Below, piece by piece: positions 32,966 through 41,296 of a stretch of 41,382 bases of DNA. Position 1 is the stretch's first letter. The number at the start of each line of letters is the position of its first letter. The translations under genes and the position numbers were made by a program. The DNA lies in contig NZ_FOKG01000002.1 in the NCBI RefSeq assembly GCF_900111885.1, positions 392,122 to 433,503 of the forward strand, read 5' to 3'. The stretch is from Amycolatopsis marina (GTDB taxonomy: Bacteria > Actinomycetota > Actinomycetes > Mycobacteriales > Pseudonocardiaceae). The notes below the pieces were generated by a model. The model did no database searches and was not told the origin of the DNA. It saw nothing but the letters and a program-made list of their open reading frames with translations.

Positions 32966-33006
32966 CCTTCCGGGCGGGTTCGACGCGCCGTCACCCGCCC
33001 GGAAGG
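32966..33006. terminator. Strong bidirectional hairpin terminator
   Basis: CCTTCCGGGCGGG (32966-32978) pairs with CCCGCCCGGAAGG (32994-33006) around a 15-base loop, between the convergent symporter gene and the end of the sugar-ABC/phoD operon. Confidence 0.8.
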
Positions 33007-33031
33007 TAGCACCGGACTGTCAGGGAGCCGG

Positions 33032-33871
33032 CTAGGGCGCGAACACACCCAGTGCGTCGTAGGCGTGCCACGATCCGGAGTTCTTCGCCAGGCTGAGCAC
33101 GTTCTCCCCTGCGCGCAACCCGGATGCCGGCAGCGAGATCTCCACAATGGACGGGCGAAGTGGGTTTCCGGGCAGTGTCGCGTCGCCCTGCAGCGACCCC
33201 TTCGTCGCCCCCTTCTCCAGGGGCACGTCCGCCACCGTGGAATCGTTGCAGGAGACGGTGAGCGTGCCGGGAATGCTGGCATGGGTGTCGATCAGCCACA
33301 CCGCGAGAACCAGGTCGTGCCCGGGGGCCGACGGCAGCCGGAAGCGCAGTCGGGACGTGTGTGCCCTGCTGCCTGCCCATCTGTCGGCGGGTCCGGGATG
33401 CAGGTACGGCCAGTCCGTACCTGGAGCGCTGACGCCGTGCGTGTAATCCGCACCGTTCGGAAAACGAGCCAGGTAGCTCGCATAGCCGGCCGGTGCCAGC
33501 GCCAGCTCCAAGCTCTTGCGGTCGAATTCGCCGATCACCGCGATCGGGGTGCCCGCGACGGTGACGGATTCGACCGTCCTCGCCCGCAGCGGCCCGGCCG
33601 GGTGGCTGCGCCGTCCGGCGGCATCGACGGTCATCACGCGGTAGTACCACGTCTGCCCACGCGGCCCGAGCCCCTCATGGCGTAGATGTGTGTCGATGGT
33701 CTTGCCGATCAGGTTCTCCGCCGTGGGGTGGAACCGCGGGTGCGTGGAGCCGTGTACGGCGAAATGATCGACGAGCGGGTGGTACGGGGACCGGATACCC
33801 CAGGTGACATCGATGCGGCCGATTCCGCTCTCCGCGTCCAGGTCGCGCACGGGAGCCACGTTCGCGTTCAT
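33032..33871 (-). CDS. FnIII plus lyase-C-terminal-like domain protein
   Basis: A 279-residue protein. The first part (about 1-100) is an FnIII-like domain with a QTWYYRVMTVDAAGR strand. The second (about 108-279) is a jelly-roll resembling the C-terminal domain of rhamnogalacturonan (PL4) lyases: IAVIGEFDRKSLELALAPAG, a middle stretch, then RLRFRLPSAPGHDLVLAVWL and ENVLSLAKNSGSWHAYDALG. No catalytic lyase domain and no export signal are present, so it may be a carbohydrate-binding partner. Its ATG (33871) overlaps the phoD-like stop (TGATG), so it is the last gene of the operon. The assignment rests on pattern resemblance. Confidence 0.72.
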   Translation of the reverse strand: MNANVAPVRDLDAESGIGRIDVTWGIRSPYHPLVDHFAVHGSTHPRFHPTAENLIGKTIDTHLRHEGLGPRGQTWYYRVMTVDAAGRRSHPAGPLRARTVESVTVAGTPIAVIGEFDRKSLELALAPAGYASYLARFPNGADYTHGVSAPGTDWPYLHPGPADRWAGSRAHTSRLRFRLPSAPGHDLVLAVWLIDTHASIPGTLTVSCNDSTVADVPLEKGATKGSLQGDATLPGNPLRPSIVEISLPASGLRAGENVLSLAKNSGSWHAYDALGVFAP

Positions 33872-35454
33872 CAGCCCTCCCGCTTGAGTCCGGGGGTGCC
33901 CGCTTCCGTCACGAACCGGGCCACGGTGGAGACCGGTGCCGTGTCGTCGCGGCGGACGTGGTCCACGACCTTGAACCGCGAACTCAGCTGTTCCGGCGTC
34001 ATCGTGCAGTGCACGTACCCCCTGCGGCCGTCGTAGAACTTGACGTGTGGATTGCTCAGCCACAGGTCCGTGTAGTTGTCCGTGGGTGCGCCGTCGCCGT
34101 CGGAACCGACAGAGGTGACCACGAGTTCGCTGCCAATCGTGGCCGAGCCCGGATCGGTGAAGTCCGCCTTCAGTTCCGCCGCGACGTGCCGGTGGATGTC
34201 CCCGCTCAGCACGACCAGGTTGTCGACTCCGAAGCGGCGCACGGCGTCGAAGACCCGGTCCCGGTTGGCGGCGAAGCCGTCCCACTGGTCCATGCTGAAC
34301 GTCTTGCCCGGCCCCATGTCCCGGTCGATCTGCGCCATGACCACCTGCTGTGCCAGCACGTTCCAGGTGCTGCCCGATCTCCGTAACCCGTCGACCAGCC
34401 AGCGCTCCTGCTCGGCGCCGAGGATCGAGCGGCTCGGGTCTGTGCGTTCGGCCTGGTCCTCGGGGAAGTTGTCCCGGTACTGCCGGGTGTCCAGCACGTG
34501 GAAGTCGGCCAGTCGGCCCCAGCCCATCCGCCGGTACAGCCGCATGTCCGGCCCTCGGGGAATCGCCTTGCGCCGCAACGGCATGTTCTCGTAGTAGGCC
34601 CGGTAGGCCACCGCCCGCTGGCGGGCGAAGTCCTCCCGGGATATCCCGTACTGCGAGTTCAGCCCGGCGTAGTTGTTCTGCACCTCGTGGTCGTCCCAGG
34701 TCGTCACCCATGGCGCTCGCGCGTGCGCCCGCTGCAGGTGCGGATCGCTCTTGAACAGCGAGTAGCGCAGGCGGTACTGCTCCAGTGTCCGCACCTCGGC
34801 GTCGTGTCCCGGCCCCAGGGACACTCCTTCGCGCCAGAGATTGCCGGAGTTGATGGCGTACTCGTAGATGTAGTCCCCGAGGAAGAACACCACGTCCAAC
34901 TCCTCCTCCGCGAGGTGCCGGTACGCGGTGAAGTGCCCGTGGTACCAGGCCTGGCAGGACGCCATCGCAAAGGAAAGCGAGTCAACTCCGGCGCGGGTGT
35001 CGGGGGCGGTACGGGTGCGGCCTACCGGGCTGATCTCGTTGCCCGCACGGAAACGATAGAAGTACTCCCGTCCTGGGCGCAGGCCCTCGACCTCCGGATG
35101 CACCGAGTGGGCGAGTTCGGGCGTCGCGACGGCCCTTCCCCTGCGCACCACCCTGGAGAACCGTTCGTCCTCGGCCACTTCGTAGTGCACATGGACCGGG
35201 CGGGACGGCATTCCACCATGGCCGTCCTCGGCCAGCGGCCGAGGCGCCAAGCGGGTCCACAGTGCGACGCCGTGCGGCTCGGGATCACCGGAGGCGACGC
35301 CGAGCTGGAAGGGGTCCGCGGGGACGGCACCTCCCACGGGAGTCCCTGCGCCCGCGGGAACACCCGAACCGGCGGCCACCGCCGCGGCACTGACGCCTGC
35401 CATGGTGAGGAAGGACCTCCTGCTGGGCAGGAAGCCGCTGGGTCTGTCACTCAC
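33871..35454 (-). CDS. phoD: PhoD-family exported phosphatase/phosphodiesterase
   Basis: A 527-residue Tat-exported protein. SRRSFLTMAGVSAAAVAAG is a twin-arginine signal. A PhoD N-terminal domain (about 45-145: FQLGVASGDPEPHGVALWTR) precedes the catalytic domain with FAMASCQAWYHGHFTAYRHL, FFLGDYIYEY, TWDDHEVQNNY and VVLSGDIHRH. Fe3+/Ca2+ PhoD enzymes hydrolyse phosphodiesters and monoesters, including teichoic acid and phospholipid head groups. The GTG start has GGAG nine bases upstream. Being inside a sugar-transporter operon rather than a pho regulon suggests it frees a transportable polyol or sugar from a phosphorylated polymer. Confidence 0.92.
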   Translation of the reverse strand: MSDRPSGFLPSRRSFLTMAGVSAAAVAAGSGVPAGAGTPVGGAVPADPFQLGVASGDPEPHGVALWTRLAPRPLAEDGHGGMPSRPVHVHYEVAEDERFSRVVRRGRAVATPELAHSVHPEVEGLRPGREYFYRFRAGNEISPVGRTRTAPDTRAGVDSLSFAMASCQAWYHGHFTAYRHLAEEELDVVFFLGDYIYEYAINSGNLWREGVSLGPGHDAEVRTLEQYRLRYSLFKSDPHLQRAHARAPWVTTWDDHEVQNNYAGLNSQYGISREDFARQRAVAYRAYYENMPLRRKAIPRGPDMRLYRRMGWGRLADFHVLDTRQYRDNFPEDQAERTDPSRSILGAEQERWLVDGLRRSGSTWNVLAQQVVMAQIDRDMGPGKTFSMDQWDGFAANRDRVFDAVRRFGVDNLVVLSGDIHRHVAAELKADFTDPGSATIGSELVVTSVGSDGDGAPTDNYTDLWLSNPHVKFYDGRRGYVHCTMTPEQLSSRFKVVDHVRRDDTAPVSTVARFVTEAGTPGLKREG

Positions 35455-35478
35455 TGGTGCGCTCCAATCTCGGATCCT

Positions 35479-36333
35479 CTACTTCACGCCGCCGGAGGTG
35501 AGCCCGGCAACGATCCGCCGCTGGAACAACAGCACCGCGATCACCAACGGCACGGTTGCGATCACCCCGGCGGCCATCTTCGTCCCAAATGGACTGTCGT
35601 GTCCGGAGAAGCCGACGAACTGCGAGATCCGCACGGTCGCGGTCTGCATCTCCGGCAGGTTCACCATCGTCAGCGCGATGATGAACTCGTTCCACGCCAC
35701 GACGAACACGATGATCGCGGTCGTGAAGACCCCGGGAACGGCGATCGGCAGGATCACCTTCCGGAACGCCTGTCCCCGGCTGCATCCGTCCACTCGAGCC
35801 GCCTCCTCGAGCTCCGCGGGCAACTGCCGGAAGAACGTGGTCAGGTACCAGATCGCCAGTGGCAGGGCGAAGGACAGGTTCGGCACGATCATCGACTGGT
35901 AAGTGTTGATCCAGCCGATGTCCGTGAACAGCTTCAACAGGGGCACGAGCAGTGAAATCCCGGGAAACATCGAGGTGGCGATGACCACCGCGAGGACGGC
36001 GTTCTTGAACCGGAAGGTCAGCCGGGCGAGTGCGTACGCCGCGAACGTCGCGAGCACCACGGTCCCGATCGTGGTCACCCCGGCGACGACGAAGCTGTTC
36101 AGCAGCGCCCTGCCGAACTCGTTGTCACCGCTGAACACCGCCCGGTAGTTCTCCAGCGACCACGGCGACGGCAGGGCCGACATGTCGAAGATGTCGTTGG
36201 TGCGCCGAAAACTCGACACGACCATCCAGTAGAACGGAGCGAGGCAGTAGGCGACGATCACCGCGACACCGAGATACGGCAGCCAGCGCCGAGCTCGTCC
36301 CGCCCGCGGTCGCGTGTTCACCCGTGTGCTCAT
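35479..36333 (-). CDS. Sugar ABC transporter permease (MalG type)
   Basis: A 284-residue inner-membrane permease with six predicted helices and the EAA loop EEAARVDGCSRGQAFRKVIL that docks the ATPase. The C-terminus QRRIVAGLTSGGVK is typical of MalG-type proteins of the CUT1 carbohydrate family. The ATG overlaps the stop of the partner permease (ATGA). No ATPase is encoded nearby; actinomycetes often share one MsiK-like ATPase among such transporters. Confidence 0.94.
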   Translation of the reverse strand: MSTRVNTRPRAGRARRWLPYLGVAVIVAYCLAPFYWMVVSSFRRTNDIFDMSALPSPWSLENYRAVFSGDNEFGRALLNSFVVAGVTTIGTVVLATFAAYALARLTFRFKNAVLAVVIATSMFPGISLLVPLLKLFTDIGWINTYQSMIVPNLSFALPLAIWYLTTFFRQLPAELEEAARVDGCSRGQAFRKVILPIAVPGVFTTAIIVFVVAWNEFIIALTMVNLPEMQTATVRISQFVGFSGHDSPFGTKMAAGVIATVPLVIAVLLFQRRIVAGLTSGGVK

Positions 36334-37247
36334 CCGGCCATCCCCGCCTGCCGCTGGGCGCGCCGCTCACCGAGCAGGTCGGCACCGAGCAACCGGACGA
36401 ACACGAAGGCCACGATCGCGACATACACGAACAGCAGAACCGCGTACGCCGCCGCGGGCCCGTAGCGGACCTGGTTGGCCTCGTCCCACGCCAGCATCGA
36501 CAACGTCTCCACCGATCCCTTCTGCGGACCGATCAGCACGAACGGCAGGTCGAACATCCGCAACGCGTCCAACAGCCGGAACAGCACCGCGACGAGCAGC
36601 GCGGGCCGGACCAGGGGCAGGGTCACGCGGCGGAACTGCTGCCACGCGGTCGCCCCGTCCAATCGAGCGGCCTCGTAGACGTCACCGGGAATGAGCTGCA
36701 GACCGGCGAGCACGAGCAGGCCCACGAACGGCGCCGTCTTCCACGTGTCGGCGATGATCACGGCGAGTTTGGCCGGCCAGCCGTCGGAGGTCCACAGCAA
36801 CTCGGTACCGAGCACCGAGTTCGCGACTCCGTCGGCCTGGAAGATCCAGCGCCACAACAGCCCTGCGACCGCGGTGGGAACCGCCCATGGGACCAGGATC
36901 GAGGCTCGCACCAGGCCACGGCCGCGCATGGCCCGGTGCATCACGACGGCCATCGCGGTACCGATCACGACCTCGGCCGTGACCGTGGTGACGGTGAACA
37001 GCGTGGTGTTCGCGAACGCGTTCCAGAACCGCTCGCCCGCCGGTCCCAGTGCGTTCGTGAAGTTGTCCAGGCCGACGAACCTGTCGCCGGACACGACGAA
37101 CCCGGACTCGTCGAGCTCGTCACCACTGCGGTACAACGACTCGCGTAGCGCGGCCAGCAACGGGTAGCCGACCACCAGCCCGAGTACGAGGAAGGTCGGC
37201 GACAGCAGTAGCGCTGCCGTCCTCCCGGCGCGTGCGACGGTGGTCAT
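36330..37247 (-). CDS. Sugar ABC transporter permease (MalF type)
   Basis: A 305-residue permease with six helices. The first is LLLSPTFLVLGLVVGYPLLA, and the EAA loop reads YEAARLDGATAWQQFRRVTL. It pairs with the MalG-type protein as the channel of a CUT1-type importer. The ATG at 37247 follows the binding-protein stop by four bases, and the gene end overlaps the next permease, so all are translated together. Confidence 0.94.
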   Translation of the reverse strand: MTTVARAGRTAALLLSPTFLVLGLVVGYPLLAALRESLYRSGDELDESGFVVSGDRFVGLDNFTNALGPAGERFWNAFANTTLFTVTTVTAEVVIGTAMAVVMHRAMRGRGLVRASILVPWAVPTAVAGLLWRWIFQADGVANSVLGTELLWTSDGWPAKLAVIIADTWKTAPFVGLLVLAGLQLIPGDVYEAARLDGATAWQQFRRVTLPLVRPALLVAVLFRLLDALRMFDLPFVLIGPQKGSVETLSMLAWDEANQVRYGPAAAYAVLLFVYVAIVAFVFVRLLGADLLGERRAQRQAGMAG

Positions 37248-37251
37248 CTGC

Positions 37252-38529
37252 TCAGGAGTCCTGGGCGATCTCGGTCAGCTGTTGCTGCATTGTCGACAGT
37301 GCCTGGTCCACCGAGATGTCTCCGTTGAGCGCCGCGTAGACGTTCTCCTGGATGCTGGCGGAGGCGTCTCCGTATCGGACAAGCGACGGCCGAGGCACGG
37401 CGTTGTCGATGGCCTCGGCCAGCACGGGGAGGTAGGGGTACTGCTCCCGCAGTTCCGGGTCCTCGTAGATGGCCGACCTGGTCATCGGGTAGGCCGATCC
37501 TTCCGCGTGCGTGCGCTGGGTGGGCTGGCTGGTCAGATAGGCGATGAAGTCCCGTGCGGTCGCCTGCTTGGCGGAGAACGACGAGACCGCGAGGTTGTTC
37601 CCGCCGAGCGTGGCAGCGCCGGGACCGGAGGCACCCGGCAGCACCGAAACGTCGAACTTGCCCGCCACCTCGGACGATCCGTCCTCCGCGTTCATCAGCG
37701 CGTAGATGTACGCCCAGTTGCGATGGAAGACGAGATCGCCCTGCTGGAACGCCCTGCGGCCCTCCTCCTCCTTGAAGGTGATGGCCTCCTGTGGGAACAA
37801 GCCGCTGCTGAAGCCGTTCACCAGGAATTCGAGGCCGGCCTTGGCCGCCGGGGTGTCGAGCTGCGGGTTGCCCTTGTCGTCGGTGACCTGTCCACCGGCC
37901 GAACCGACGGCCTCGGAGAAGTTCACCGTCAGGCCCTCGTACTTGTCGAACTGGCCCGCGTAGCAGGAGGCGTCCTTGGCCTCCGGCAGTGCGAGCACCT
38001 TCTGACAGACGGACTCGACCTCAGACCAGGTCTCCGGGACTTCGACTCCCGCCTTATCCAGCAGGTCCTTGCGGTAGTAGAGCATTCCGGCACCGGTGAA
38101 GTGTGGAATCGAGTAGAGCTTGTCCCGGTACTTCGAGCCTTCGAGCGGGGTGTCGATGAAACCGTCCACATCGAACTGCTCCGGTGGCAGTTCGGTGACC
38201 CATCTGCGAGCCGCGAACTCGGCCGTCCACGGCAGGTCGATGGTGATGACGTCGTATGCGTCGGACTTCGTCTGCGCCTGCTGGACGAGTTGCTGCCGCT
38301 GGCCGTCGGCTCCTTCGGGAAGGTCGACGATCGTGACCTTTTCTTCCGGATGCTCGGCATTCCAGGCTCGCACCAGCTCCGGCACGGTACCGGTGCCGTC
38401 CTTGAGGGTCGCGAATGTGATGGGCCCCCGCCCCTCGGTCGCGGCCGAGTCGGATTCCGCGGTCTCACCACCACACGCCGTGGCGACGAACGCGCTGACC
38501 GCGAGCGTCGCGATCACTGCCTTTCTCAT
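37252..38529 (-). CDS. Sugar ABC transporter substrate-binding lipoprotein
   Basis: A 425-residue extracellular binding protein of the CUT1 carbohydrate class. A lipoprotein signal ends VATACGG, with the acylated cysteine at residue 19. The mature part shows PITFATLKDG, a DVITIDLPWTAEFAARRWVT region, and IPHFTGAGMLYYRKDLLDKAG, common to maltose/trehalose-type binders. The ligand cannot be named from sequence; the operon suggests a sugar or polyol. Its ATG overlaps the oxidoreductase stop (ATGA). Confidence 0.94.
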   Translation of the reverse strand: MRKAVIATLAVSAFVATACGGETAESDSAATEGRGPITFATLKDGTGTVPELVRAWNAEHPEEKVTIVDLPEGADGQRQQLVQQAQTKSDAYDVITIDLPWTAEFAARRWVTELPPEQFDVDGFIDTPLEGSKYRDKLYSIPHFTGAGMLYYRKDLLDKAGVEVPETWSEVESVCQKVLALPEAKDASCYAGQFDKYEGLTVNFSEAVGSAGGQVTDDKGNPQLDTPAAKAGLEFLVNGFSSGLFPQEAITFKEEEGRRAFQQGDLVFHRNWAYIYALMNAEDGSSEVAGKFDVSVLPGASGPGAATLGGNNLAVSSFSAKQATARDFIAYLTSQPTQRTHAEGSAYPMTRSAIYEDPELREQYPYLPVLAEAIDNAVPRPSLVRYGDASASIQENVYAALNGDISVDQALSTMQQQLTEIAQDS

Positions 38530-39806
38530 CCTGCTACCTCCGGTGCTGTTGCTGGTGCTTCCGTCAGCTGAACGACCGTTCCCGTGCGGCGAGACCGTTC
38601 CGCGGCCCAGACCAGTCGATGGGTCTCGAGGCTGCCCCGGCCACTTGTCAGGATCTTGGTCGAGTCCCCACTGGCCACGGCCGCGACGAAGGCGTCGACG
38701 ATTCCCTGATCACCGCCGCCGTGCCCGTCGTCTGCCGTGGCGCCTCCCGCCTGGGTGTCGACGACCTCGGTTCCGTTGAGGAAGTCGTGCAGCGTGATCC
38801 TTTCCCCGTCGCCCTCGATGGAGCCGCGGGTGCCGAAGATGCGCGTCTTGCGGTGGCTTACCGGGGCGAAGGCGGTCATGGTGAAGGACGCGGTCACGCC
38901 GTCGGTGTACTCGATGTCGACCACCTGGTGGTCCACGACGTCGTTGTCACAGGCGTAGACACAACGCCCGTATGGACCGTCGCGCAGGGCCGCCCATACG
39001 CCCGCCTCGCTGCGGTCGTCGGTGATCACCGACAGCGGCCAGGTCCGCTCCGGCTGCTTCACCAGCGGCAGGTAGATCCGCAGCGCCGAGTAGGGACAGG
39101 AGGCTTCCACCTCGCACTCGACGCACCGATCCGCCGCGCCCGCAGGCTTGCGCTCCGGACGGAACTCGTAGAGCCCGCCGAACGAGGAAACCCGGACGGC
39201 GGGTCTGCCGATGATGAATGCCAGCCAGTCCAGGTCATGACAGGACTTGGCCATCAGCATGAATGTCGACTCGTCCTCCCGCCGCCAGTTCCCCCGCACG
39301 TAGGAATGGGCGTGGTGCCACCAGCCGACGGGCTCGAGGTGCTCCACACTCACCACGTCACCGATGCGTCCACTGTCCACTATGTCCTTCAGGGCCCTGG
39401 AGTACGGCGTGTACCGAAGGACGTGGCAGACGGCGAGCATGACTCCGGCTTCCTCCGCCGCACGCACGAGCCGGACGGCGTCAGCCTCCGTGGTCGCCAT
39501 CGGCTTCTCCAGCAGCAGGTGGTAACCCCGGCGGGCGAGTTCGATGGCCGGCTCCACATGCGCCCTGTCCTGGGTCGCGATCACCGCGATATCCGCGACC
39601 TTCGGCCGGGTGACCAGCTCGCGCCAGTCGTGAAAGACCGATTCGGCGGGGATGTCGTGCTCCCGAGCGAGCTCGTTCCTGGCCTGCTGCCGTGGCTCGG
39701 CCACGGCGACGACGCGTGCCGGATGCCTGCCCCTGGCAGCACAGGCGGCGTAGGTGCTGCCCCGGGAACCAGCCCCGACGATCGCGATGGTCACCGGCCT
39801 CGACAC
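38526..39806 (-). CDS. Gfo/Idh/MocA-family oxidoreductase
   Basis: A 426-residue NAD(P)-dependent dehydrogenase. The N-terminal Rossmann fold begins ITIAIVGAGSRGSTYA-like, and HLLLEKPMATTEADAVRLVR carries the conserved EKP motif. WGG-type substrate-domain features follow. An unusual cysteine cluster, DRCVECEVEASCPYSALRIY, sits in the substrate domain; similar insertions occur in a subset of this family and may bind a metal. I chose the GTG at 39806, with GGGGAGGG six bases upstream, over an ATG at 39821 that has no site. It heads the operon and probably oxidises the imported sugar or polyol (inositol-like chemistry is common in the family). Confidence 0.92.
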   Translation of the reverse strand: MSRPVTIAIVGAGSRGSTYAACAARGRHPARVVAVAEPRQQARNELAREHDIPAESVFHDWRELVTRPKVADIAVIATQDRAHVEPAIELARRGYHLLLEKPMATTEADAVRLVRAAEEAGVMLAVCHVLRYTPYSRALKDIVDSGRIGDVVSVEHLEPVGWWHHAHSYVRGNWRREDESTFMLMAKSCHDLDWLAFIIGRPAVRVSSFGGLYEFRPERKPAGAADRCVECEVEASCPYSALRIYLPLVKQPERTWPLSVITDDRSEAGVWAALRDGPYGRCVYACDNDVVDHQVVDIEYTDGVTASFTMTAFAPVSHRKTRIFGTRGSIEGDGERITLHDFLNGTEVVDTQAGGATADDGHGGGDQGIVDAFVAAVASGDSTKILTSGRGSLETHRLVWAAERSRRTGTVVQLTEAPATAPEVAG

Positions 39807-39826
39807 GCGGGCCCTCCCCATGGGTC

Positions 39827-39901
39827 GTATTATTAATGAAACTTCTTTTAATTAGTCTGCGATGGTCTACCATTCCGCTCGTCGGCGGTCAAGGGAGTGT
39901 T
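39827..39901. promoter_or_regulatory. Divergent operator/promoter region with AT-rich island
   Basis: The stretch 39828-39855 has only four G/C bases in 28, in otherwise roughly 70% GC DNA. It contains TTAATGAAA and TTTTAATTA as an imperfect inverted pair, with TTAAT repeated 15 bases apart. It lies between the oxidoreductase-ABC operon and the rok gene and is the natural place for both promoters and the ROK operator. Confidence 0.6.
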
Positions 39902-41053
39902 GTGTCGAAACCACGTGCAACCAGCGGCGATCAGTCCTTGTTGCGGCTGATCAACTCGGTCGCGGTGCTGTCCGCGTTGCGCGAGTCGAGCCCGGCCACC
40001 CTCACGGACATGGCCGCGAGCACCGGCCTCTCCCGGCCGACGGTGGAGGCGGCGATCGCGGATCTGGTCGAGCAGGGATGGGCCTCGGAACTGCAGGCGG
40101 AAGCCGAACGCCGGGTCGGACGCCCAGCGCGCCGGTACGTCTTCCGCGCGGACAGCGGGTACGTGCTCGGTTTCGACGTCGGCGCGCACCGCGTCCTCGG
40201 CAGGCTCGCGGATCTCAACGGACGGACCATCCACACGCACGAGACACAGGTCGACCCGCAACTCGACGCCGAGAGCAGGGTCGCCGTGGTACGCAAAGTG
40301 GCGGCGAAGTGCCTGGCCGCCGGACGCGTCGAGCGCTCCCGGCTGATGGCCGTGGGCGTGGGCAGCCCCGGCATCATTGACGCGGACGGAAACGTGACCG
40401 TCTCGACGGTGCTCCCCGGCTGGGTCGGGCTTCCGCTGGCACGCAAGCTCTCGCGCTCGTTCCACTGCACCGTTCTCGTGGACAACGACGCCAACCTGGC
40501 CGCCATGGCCGAACGCGGACACGGCGTCGCCCAGGACGTCGACGACCTGATCTACCTGCTGATCGGCCGTCGGATCGGCGCCGGACTCGTTCTCGGCGGC
40601 CGGGTGCACCGTGGTTTCGGCGGCGCCGCGGGCGAGATCGGCCTACTCGATCCACAGAAATGGGAACGTTGCAGGGAGCTGCTCCTCGGACCCGCCACGA
40701 CCGAATCCCTCACCGACCGCCACCACGAGGTCACCGACCGGATCATCACCGCGGCCCGCGCCGGTGACGCGGGCGCACTCACGATCATCGACGACTTCTG
40801 CGCCGTGCTCGCCCAGCACGCCGCCGCGATGACCCTGACCGTCGACCCGGAGATGATCATCATCGGTGGCGGCCTCGCCGCCGCAGGCGACCTGCTCCTG
40901 CCCAGGCTCCGCACCCACATCGACCGTGTCTGCATTCGCACCCCCCGAATCGAAGCCTCCACCATCGGCCAGGAAGCCGTCGTACTCGGCGCCGTCCAAC
41001 TCGCACTGCACTCCGCCGACGAAGCACTCCACCAACAAGCCGCCCCCACCTGA
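39902..41053 (+). CDS. ROK-family transcriptional repressor
   Basis: A 383-residue ROK protein. A winged helix-turn-helix (about 10-75: TLTDMAASTGLSRPTVEAAI) is followed by the sugar-kinase-like ROK domain (about 85-375) with VGVGSPGIID, VDNDANLAAMAE and GAGLVLGGRVHRGFGGAAGE. The zinc-binding CxCGxxGCxE motif of many ROK proteins is absent. It should bind a sugar and release DNA, controlling the divergent oxidoreductase-ABC-phoD operon. The GTG at 39902 follows AAGGGAG; the open frame extends upstream but crosses the operator region. Confidence 0.93.
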   Translation: MSKPRATSGDQSLLRLINSVAVLSALRESSPATLTDMAASTGLSRPTVEAAIADLVEQGWASELQAEAERRVGRPARRYVFRADSGYVLGFDVGAHRVLGRLADLNGRTIHTHETQVDPQLDAESRVAVVRKVAAKCLAAGRVERSRLMAVGVGSPGIIDADGNVTVSTVLPGWVGLPLARKLSRSFHCTVLVDNDANLAAMAERGHGVAQDVDDLIYLLIGRRIGAGLVLGGRVHRGFGGAAGEIGLLDPQKWERCRELLLGPATTESLTDRHHEVTDRIITAARAGDAGALTIIDDFCAVLAQHAAAMTLTVDPEMIIIGGGLAAAGDLLLPRLRTHIDRVCIRTPRIEASTIGQEAVVLGAVQLALHSADEALHQQAAPT

Positions 41054-41061
41054 CTTTGCAC

Positions 41062-41134
41062 TTTGTGCGCGGGTGTTTGCGGTTTGTGCGCGGGTGTTTG
41101 CGGTTTGTGCGCGGGTGTTTGCGGTTTGTGCGCG
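41062..41134. repeat. Tandem 21-bp repeat, about 3.5 copies
   Basis: Three identical 21-base units starting TTTGTGCGCGGGTG lie at 41062-41082, 41083-41103 and 41104-41124, with a 10-base partial copy at 41125-41134. The array starts nine bases after the rok stop codon. A unit of 21 is two helical turns and keeps any reading frame. The function is unknown. Confidence 0.92.
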
Positions 41135-41296
41135 TTTTCGGGGGTGGGGTGGTGGGGTTTCGGGCTCGCCTTCGGCGCGCCCTGCGCAATTGTCGCTCCA
41201 CGCATCACCCTTTCGGAGTGGCCGGTAGCGCCAATTACCCAGGGAACGAGACCGGCTGCGCCGGTTTCTGTCGGGCCCCCTCCATACAATTGTGGG

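Noticed and set aside
41062..41134. CRISPR array
   Set aside because: The repeats are directly adjacent with no spacers, and no cas genes are present.
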